Under the pieces are notes generated by a model, which was given only the letters and a program-made list of their open reading frames with translations, was not told where the DNA came from and did no database searches. Positions 57,640 to 64,000 of a stretch of DNA of 64,000 nt are shown here, one piece after another. The stretch is from Dolomedes plantarius (taxonomy: Eukaryota > Arthropoda > Arachnida > Araneae > Dolomedidae). The DNA lies in contig OU015493.1 in NCBI GenBank assembly GCA_907164885.2, positions 58,484,802-58,548,801 on the forward strand, given 5' to 3'. Numbering within the stretch: position 1 is the first letter of the stretch; every line of letters begins with the position of its first letter. Both the position numbers and the translations under genes were made by a program.

Positions 57640-57960
57640 TTTTATAGCAGGGACTAGCAAGGAGAAAATATTTGTTAGGCACGTAGCTCCTAGCATGTGG
57701 ACCCGGGTTTAAATCCCAGACGAGGCGTTGATGTTTGTGTCGTTTGAAGTAGAATTCAGACTCTAGCCATCTGATTGCCTCGGAGAAAGTGGAACTAGTG
57801 CATCTCTACCTGTCTTCTACCGAAGTGCCAGCCACTCCATAAATTATAAACTATGTTTTCTTTAATGTCTGTTCCCCAACTCTATCTGACCTTTTCTCGA
57901 ATATTCATTGTCCTGGGTCAGGTGGGACATGACGTAAACAACACCATGCTGATGAAATCT
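57640..57960 (+). repeat. SINE-like repeat with a pol III B-box-like motif
   Basis: GGGTTTAAATCCCAGACG near 57708 fits the B box and T-stem of a tRNA-derived SINE, preceded by GGCACGTAGCTCCTAGCATG, which may be a worn A-box half. A GC-richer body follows, containing CTGATTGCCTCGGAG and TGGGTCAGGTGGGACATGACG. It differs from the SINE at 13430. The 3' end is not defined. Confidence 0.45.
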
Positions 57961-58085
57961 CTCCATCAGTGAGGCATGCTTACATTATGATTTTTAAAGG
58001 ATCAGATATAAGGAAACTAGTTGAAAACTAATAGAGATCATTATGGTAATAAAAATGGACTAGATATGCTCAAACTCCTTCTATA

Positions 58086-58238
58086 GGCCTGTCCACATAG
58101 GAGTCCGTTAGCGTAAGCGTAAAAGGTCAACGGAGTGTTCGCGGATGATGATACGTGAGTCAACAGTTCAAGCGTTATATTTCAACAGATTGGTTAAAAT
58201 TTAACGCTTACGCTAACGGACTGCTATGTGAACAGGCC
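58086..58238. repeat. GTTCACATAG-family MITE
   Basis: GGCCTGTCCACATAGGAGTC and its near reverse complement at the right end (TATGTGAACAGGCC) bound a 153-bp element. The inner inverted arms TCCGTTAGCGTAAGCGT and ACGCTTACGCTAACGGA extend the pairing well beyond the TIR. Confidence 0.75.
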
Positions 58239-58254
58239 ATGTTCACATAACAGT

Positions 58255-58700
58255 AAGCATAGGCATCGAGGGGGCACGGGGGGGGGGGAACGCCCCCCCC
58301 CCAACTTAACTTGAATTAAATTAAAACGTTGATAGAAGTTCAGTTAAAATCAGAAAATTGTAGAAAACTTTTTAAGAAAGCTGGTTTTTCAGCCTTTTCA
58401 CACTGTGAAACTGAAGTTTCCGATTATGTCTTTAGCCTTAACATAGTTTTTAACAATGATATGATCCATAACAAAAGTTCTAAGCTATATATATATTTTT
58501 CATTTTATTTATATTATATTTATTTTTCTCATTTTATAACTTTTGAATACTGCTCAAACATCAATTCTATTGTTATTCAATTTCAAAAAATCATCATATT
58601 TCACATTTTAAGGACCGTCCAGCAGTCAATGCGCTGAGGAGGACCCTAATCTGAATTCATTTCGTGCCCCCCTCCCATAAAATTAGATGCACGCTACGCC
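58255..58700. repeat. Repeat with G-rich and C-rich arms
   Basis: AGGCATCGAGGGGGCACGGGGG with a following CCCCCCCCC run lies at the left, and CGTGCCCCCCTCCC with CTACGCCTATG at the right. The interior is AT-rich. The partial mirror of AGGC/GGGGGCACG and CGTGCCCCC/GCCT suggests an old inverted-repeat element. There is no supported coding sequence. Confidence 0.45.
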
Positions 58701-58710
58701 TATGGTAGTA

Positions 58711-58890
58711 AGGGGATATTCATAAAGGAGTCCGGTAGAGGAAGCGTTAAAGTATTGAAATATATTTAACCAATGACAAACCTCCAAACGATTAGCAACG
58801 AAATTTTTCACGCCTATGATTGGTTTATTTTCGTCTCAGCACCATCTTTCCTTTAACGCTTCCGCTACCGGACTCCTCTGTGAAAAGGGA
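58711..58890. repeat. GTTCACATAG-family MITE, diverged ends
   Basis: Its interior is almost the same as the next MITE (TTTAACCAATGACAAACCTCC, AACGATTAGCAACG, GCCTATGATTGGTTTATTTTC). Its ends have drifted (GGGGATATTCATAAAGGAGTC and GACTCCTCTGTGAAAAGGG). Confidence 0.75.
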
Positions 58891-58892
58891 CT

Positions 58893-59072
58893 AAGGGCCT
58901 GTTCAGATAGGAGTCCGCTGCGGAGCGTTAAAGTATTGAAATATATTTAACCATTGACAAACCTCCAAACGATTAGCAATGAAATTTTTAACGCCTATGA
59001 TTGGTTTATTTTCGTCTCAACGTCATCTTTCCCTTATAGCTACGCAACGGACTCCTATGTGAACAGGCCCTT
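58893..59072. repeat. GTTCACATAG-family MITE with ACT duplication
   Basis: 180 bp, ends AAGGGCCTGTTCAGATAGG and CCTATGTGAACAGGCCCTT, flanked by ACT on both sides (58890-58892, 59073-59075). It lies directly beside the previous copy, so the two are back to back. A 3-bp target and GGGCCTGTT ends are compatible with PIF/Harbinger-type (Tourist-like) MITEs. Confidence 0.8.
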
Positions 59073-59075
59073 ACT

Positions 59076-60936
59076 CTGCTTCCTTGTGATAATTAATTAC
59101 AACACAGCATGCATAGAAGAAACAAATCAGAGACACAGATGCAACTTATTGTTTATATCTTCATGATTTGAAGTGAAGTGATTATCCACAAATAATTTAA
59201 TTGAGACTATTGTCTACATTTCTTATTGACATATATAAAAATAAACTGATAATCTCTTAAAGGTGCTCAGACTCGAATTGAGTGATACATATTTTTATAC
59301 AAATCAATCGGTCTAAAGTAAAAAAAAAAGAGAGAATAAGAGATAAGTAAGGACTTCTTAATATATATTATTATTATTGCAAAAACTTATTACCTTAATG
59401 TAATTTAATACCTTAATTTATAATTAACAAAATTTAAAATATTTAGGCAAAAACAGTTTTAATGCTTTTGAATGTATTTTGTTGCTACTATCTTTAAAAT
59501 CAAAAGCAGAATAATAACAATAATTATAATAATGTTAAAAATAAACAGACTAAACTTTAAAATAACCTTGTTACTCTTGGATTTTGATTTTTGTTAACAT
59601 CGTGCTATTACCTATGAGGATCATAAGGTCATACAATCGTACGGGATGAGATTTCTCAATCCCACTGTCACTGCCTTTGCGAGATGGCGCCAAACTTAAT
59701 AAGTGCGGCTAAGGATATCTGCCATTGGTCTAAGTATATAAATCCTCCACATAATGAGGATAAAGTAGAAAAGTAATTGGTAAAAATTAATTTCTATCAG
59801 TTTTATGATTTGCTTGACTACTTTTCTAAACTACTTTTGGAAGAGAACGGTACCCATGGTATGAACACAAACAAAATAAAACAAAATTCGAGAAAATCGG
59901 TCAAGAGGTTTTTGAGTTATAGGTATTTTTAAGGCTGCAGAAGCAAATCGTGGGGCTCATGCCAGGTCGGGCCCGATGTGTGCTTTCTGGAAACTGCAGA
60001 AGCAAAATTAGCTACCATTTGTGGTGATTATTTTGGTTTGCACTAATATTTGGCGACATCCCAATGACAAGATGAGACGTAAAACTAAAGTTCACAATTT
60101 AGCAGATCTGGCAAGAAATCACCGGAAAAAATTTAAAAACTAAAACACGAACATTGCCAATCGGAATCATATTTCATAAACAATATCACCATTTAGACGA
60201 AAGATATAGTCTCATTTATATTTCCTGTTGGAAAGAAGAGGAATTTTTATTTAAGGAAAAACTTAATTTATTCAACATATTTTTTTAAAGGAGCTATTAT
60301 GGTAATGCGTTTTTAAACAGAAGAAATAAAGGACAATATTCAAATAATTTTGAAAACAGGTAAGTCCCCACAATTATCACCAAAACCACTCTTGAGCTTA
60401 GACAAGTTACTTTTTAAAGTACCCAGGAATTATTTACCGATTCTTCAATTCACAAAAACACGAATGTTACACGAAATATTTAATTAAATTATTTCAAAAT
60501 AAATCTTCATATCGGTGCATAATCAAAATTATTTGTATTTTTCTTAACCAATGAATTTTGGGTGATCCAACAAGTTTCGAGATGTCTTGTTTTATATTAA
60601 TTTTCTTACGATGCCATGTTGCACATCTAATTCGTTATTCTGCAATATTATTAATATTTTGATTATTTTTTAGGAGGCCTAATTTAGGTCTAAATCTGCA
60701 ATTTCTCCATTTTAGTTATCCAAAATTTATTGTTATCACCTATGGAGCCTCCCACCCCTCAAAATTAACACACTTGACAGTGTGAGAGTTAACCACCAAA
60801 AACTGAAACTGCGACATGATTTTGTCAAGATTTGATTAAGTATGAGATATAGATAACAATTTTGTTCTCGTAATTATCTAGCTTTTCAATAACATAAGAA
60901 GAGACATGGAGATAACTTTCTTCTGTAAATATTAGC
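59076..60936. other. AT-rich stretch, no gene recognised
   Basis: No coding sequence that I can support. A TATA-like TAAGTATATAAATCC at 59732 follows a locally GC-rich patch (59640-59720) and could be an isolated promoter or an LTR piece. Confidence 0.4.
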
Positions 60937-60944
60937 CCTTAAGA

Positions 60945-63409
60945 CAGTGGTTCTCAAACTTTATATAGTCTGAGCGCACTTAAAATACTACAGATACTTG
61001 CTGGCGCACTGTATACAAAATAGGACTAATATGTTATAATTTAGTTAATATATAGAAAAATAACGCATTTAATAAAAGCCGACTTAACATACCTCTATGA
61101 AGTTTATTCATTCCTATGTTAATGAGAAACACGAGCTTGATGAGACCTTGCGATTTCTTCAATGTTTGGTCTTATGTTTGCGAGACAAACTCTCATTTCC
61201 TCATCAACGCATTGAAGAGTTCTTCTCTTTTTACACTTAATTATAGCGAGGGTTGAAAATCCCAGTTCACATAAATATGAGGTGGAAAATTGCAATAAAA
61301 TGGCAAGCGCGTTTTTAGATATCGGCACATGTTCTTCTTTGCTAGAAATCCAAAAAGCTTCAAGAGGCAATTCTTTGTATTTAATCATCAATCCACGATC
61401 AGTGAACACAGCTGCCAGTTCTTTTTCTGTTAGCGTTAAACTAGAATCTATTGCAGTTTCTACAAAAGGGTTTCTAATCCAGTCATATTGCGCAGTGTTA
61501 ATTGGTGGAAAATAATAAATCAAATTTTCTTCTAAAGTTGATAAATGTTCAACTATCATTGGCAGAATTTCAGTTTTGCAAGTATTACTTACCAATGGAA
61601 ACATTTCGAGACTGCCTTCCATTGCTGTTCTTTTCCAAATCTATAGCTTTCTCTGCAACGCTTTTATTTTGTCAGTGGATGTGACGATATTTTCCTCTTT
61701 CCTTTGCATGCAAGAGTTCAAAATATTGAGATGCTGAAAAATAGATGCCAAATATTGTAACTTTGTAATCCAAAATTCACATCGAAGGAGGTTACAAAAA
61801 TGAGATTGTTCCATTGCTTCAAAAAATGTGATATGTTCTTGTCGTAACTCGTGTACACGGGTAAGTACTTTGCCTCTTGACAGCCACCTCACATCGGTGT
61901 GTAAAAGTAGCCGTCTGTGTTGAGAATCCATATTGGTGCAAATCTGTTCAAATAGGCGTGATTTAACTGGTCTTATTTTAATAAAGTTCACCATTTTAAC
62001 AACTTGATCTAAGACCTCTCTTAAATCTTCTCATAATGTTCTTGACATCAAGAATTCTCTATGAAGGAAGCAATGAGTTGCAATAACATTTTCGTGTTGT
62101 TCCTTTATAAAGGATACAAGACTCTTGTTGCAGCCTATCATAGAAGGAGCTCCATCTGTGCAAATGCCTACACACGATTTCCACGATAGCTGCCATCTAT
62201 CAAGGTAGTTATTCAGGATGTTAAAAATGTCCTCACCTTTTGTAGTCAGACTTAATTCTTTACAAAAAAGAAACTGATTTGTTATTTGAATTTCGTTAAT
62301 GAAACGAATGAATGCTTTGAGTTGCGCCTTGTTGGTAATGTCGGTTGACTCGTCAACTTGCAGTGCAAAATCAGAACACTGGAGTTTATTACCACATACA
62401 TTTTTCTCAATATCAGAAGACATTTCCAAAATACGCCTGTTAACAGTATCATTGGACAGAGGTATCTGGCTTATTTTCATAGCTGCTTCATTTCCTAACA
62501 TCGCGCTGACAATCTTTTGGCTAGCAGGCAAAATAAGTGACTCACCCAGAGTATGAGCTTTTATATTTTGTGCGATCAGTTGAGACTTGGTAAGAAGCAA
62601 TTTGAGCTTTATCAGAAACAGTGATTGAACTTTTAAAAGAATCACATGCATTTCTTTTCTGTTCGGACATTCTCTTAAAATAACTGGTTGGTTTGTCTTG
62701 TAAATGAGAGTGTTTACTTTTCAAATGTTTACCAAGTTTACTAGGGAGCATTGATTCATTTGACATTTTTAGTCCAAAACTAAACATACTGGCTGCGGAT
62801 TATCAATATTTCCGGTCCAAGAAAAGCCAAGGCTTAAATAACTCTCATCGTATTTACGAGTCAGTCGCGATTTTGCTTTCTTATTAGAACAACTTTCCAC
62901 ATGTGAGGTTTGCTCACTTTCAGGATTACATTCACCAATGTCACGCTTCTTTTTAAGAAACTTATCCATTTTTATGGGTGATTTATTCTTAACAAAGACA
63001 GTTATATCAACGGTAATTATTCTGAAAATTGTAAAAGGCACAGTACGTTTGCTCTTGACGGCAGTTCACAAGACACGACACGCCCACTCAACAACGCCTG
63101 CTATGCAACACTGTCAGTTGCCAGGTGATGAAAGCTAGTGCCGGTGTTAACACGCCGTTCCAACCACGTTTGTTACGTGTTTTAAACGCGTAAAAAATTT
63201 GCGGATCAGAAGCTAGTTGCAAGAAAAGTAACTTATAACTATCATAATAATGTCGCAACGAAACAAGCCGAGTGTTCGTAAAGAAATGGTATAATATATT
63301 AACATTTGCTTTTCATATCTGGATAGATTTTTTAGGAATATTATGGAGCGCACCTGAAAAAGCTCTGGGGCGCACCAGTGCGCCTGGGCCGACAATTTGA
63401 GAACCACTG
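60945..63409 (-). mobile_element. hAT element, Charlie/ZBED5-like (2.5 kb)
   Basis: The termini CAGTGGTTCTCAAACT and AATTTGAGAACCACTG are inverted repeats, with the CAGTGGTTCTCAA start typical of hAT/Charlie elements. The 8-bp target duplication is CCTTAAGA / CCTTAGGA (7 of 8 match). The subterminal GCGCAC/GCGCACC repeats are retained. The interior is one transposase gene on the minus strand, now broken. Confidence 0.9.
61119..62969 (-). pseudogene. hAT transposase, ZBED5/SCAND3-like, broken
   Basis: It starts MDKFLKKKRDIGECN at 62969. A BED-type zinc finger follows (CLV..., GLKM..., LGKHLKSKHSHLQ), then YFKRMSEQ. The RNase H-like core has FALQVDESTD (first Asp) and GICTDGAPSMIG (second Asp), and later THCFLHRE and LHTDVRWLSRG. 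The C-terminal dimerisation region has YLCELGFSTLAIIKCKKR and a Glu-rich tail. Frame breaks lie near 62780 and 62600, and in-frame stops near 62030 and 61640. The line of descent is clear but this copy cannot make a full enzyme. Confidence 0.9.
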
Positions 63410-64000
63410 CCTTAGGAATTATCATAAACCAGGACACTAGCATATTTTAAGGATTAAATATTTCATTCCGATAATTCAACGCCATTTTTCGCTCTCGCGA
63501 CTTTCCAAAAATTGTTACTTGGAATTTCTCCACATTGAAAATTGTGACGTCTTCTCGGCCCGAAGACACTAAAACCAAAAAAAAGTACAACAGAAAACAT
63601 AATAAAAAGACTACCACTTGAAGAAGTGATTGAGTTCAGTCAAATAAATAATTGAATCCGTAAAATATCATTTCATTGTCAGTTGGGTTTACACAAAAAC
63701 AGAAGGTAAAAAGAATACATAGCAAAAGTTTATTAGCAACATTTTTGTTAATTATTTTTCTGATTAATATCAACATTTTGAAATGGGAATAAAATTCAAT
63801 ATAATGACGAACTATCTTTAAACCAACATTTACTAGCTATATTTTGTTCTAGTAAGAGAACGTACACTTTAACACGTGGATACAGATATTTCATGAATGC
63901 GTATTGTGACGGCGTGTGTGGTAACCATTATCAAAGTGGCGACTCTCATTCTGGCTCCTAAATGAGTTTGAGATTCATAGGGCCTGTTCAGCGTCAGAGT
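63410..64000. other. AT-rich end of window, no gene recognised
   Basis: No coding sequence seen. The last 25 bases (TAGGGCCTGTTCAGCGTCAG) look like the start of another GGGCCTGTTC-type MITE running out of the window. Confidence 0.4.

Noticed and set aside
57640..57960. Functional tRNA gene at the B-box-like motif
   Set aside because: No acceptor stem or anticodon arm can be folded; only the T-stem-like part remains, as in a SINE.
59860..59940. Conserved-looking AAATTCGAGAAAATCGGTC segment as a coding exon
   Set aside because: This style of sequence is common in dispersed repeats and no open frame supports it.

Overview
This window looks like animal nuclear DNA, most likely an arthropod. An arachnid is plausible, but I cannot fix the species. 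It is AT-rich, has split genes with GT-AG introns, and is packed with eukaryotic transposable elements at every stage of decay. I see no prokaryotic operons, CRISPR arrays, rRNA or tRNA genes.

The one clear host gene lies on the minus strand from 14442 to 5232. Its six exons join in perfect phase into a 200-residue homologue of PRXL2B (FAM213B, prostamide/prostaglandin F synthase; SelU family). The first cysteine of the redox CxxC motif is encoded by TGA, giving UPFC. This makes the gene a candidate selenoprotein, and its last intron is of the rare GC-AG class. The introns hold a dead DD41D mariner inserted in a (TA)n tract, a fossil TA-flanked transposon and a tRNA-derived SINE.

Layout. 1-3650: 3' half of a Ty3/gypsy element split by a TIR element. 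3651-14460: PRXL2B-like gene. 14700-15090: MITE plus a diverged P-element end. 15147-18749: long-TIR element carrying three ~420-bp tandem repeats. 18824-32563: a duplicated gene fragment broken by an I-type LINE (19346-26067) and, 18 bp away, by a complete 6.4-kb P element (26086-32485). 34063-39340: a full-length Ty3/gypsy element with paired LTRs. 39674-42643: a MITE that received a 2.8-kb TTAA-flanked element with an intact 591-aa transposase. 43532-45298: PIF/Harbinger remnant. 48049-51269: inverted, internally deleted copy of the P element. 51298-51672: hAT MITE. 52700-56170: retroelement gag split by a TA-flanked repeat element. 56450-57083: second, inverted copy of the duplicated gene fragment. 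57600-59072: SINE-like sequence and MITEs. 60945-63409: hAT element with a decayed ZBED5-like transposase.

How the parts work together. The P-element pair looks like an autonomous/repressor system. The 6.4-kb copy encodes an apparently intact 916-residue, ten-exon, THAP9-sized transposase with perfect 8-bp target duplications. The 3.2-kb copy keeps both ends and only the THAP-coding exons, like the KP elements of Drosophila. Nested insertions give relative ages: the TTAA element entered the LINE, another TTAA element entered a MITE, and the TA element entered a retroelement gag. All calls were made by eye; no homology search was run.
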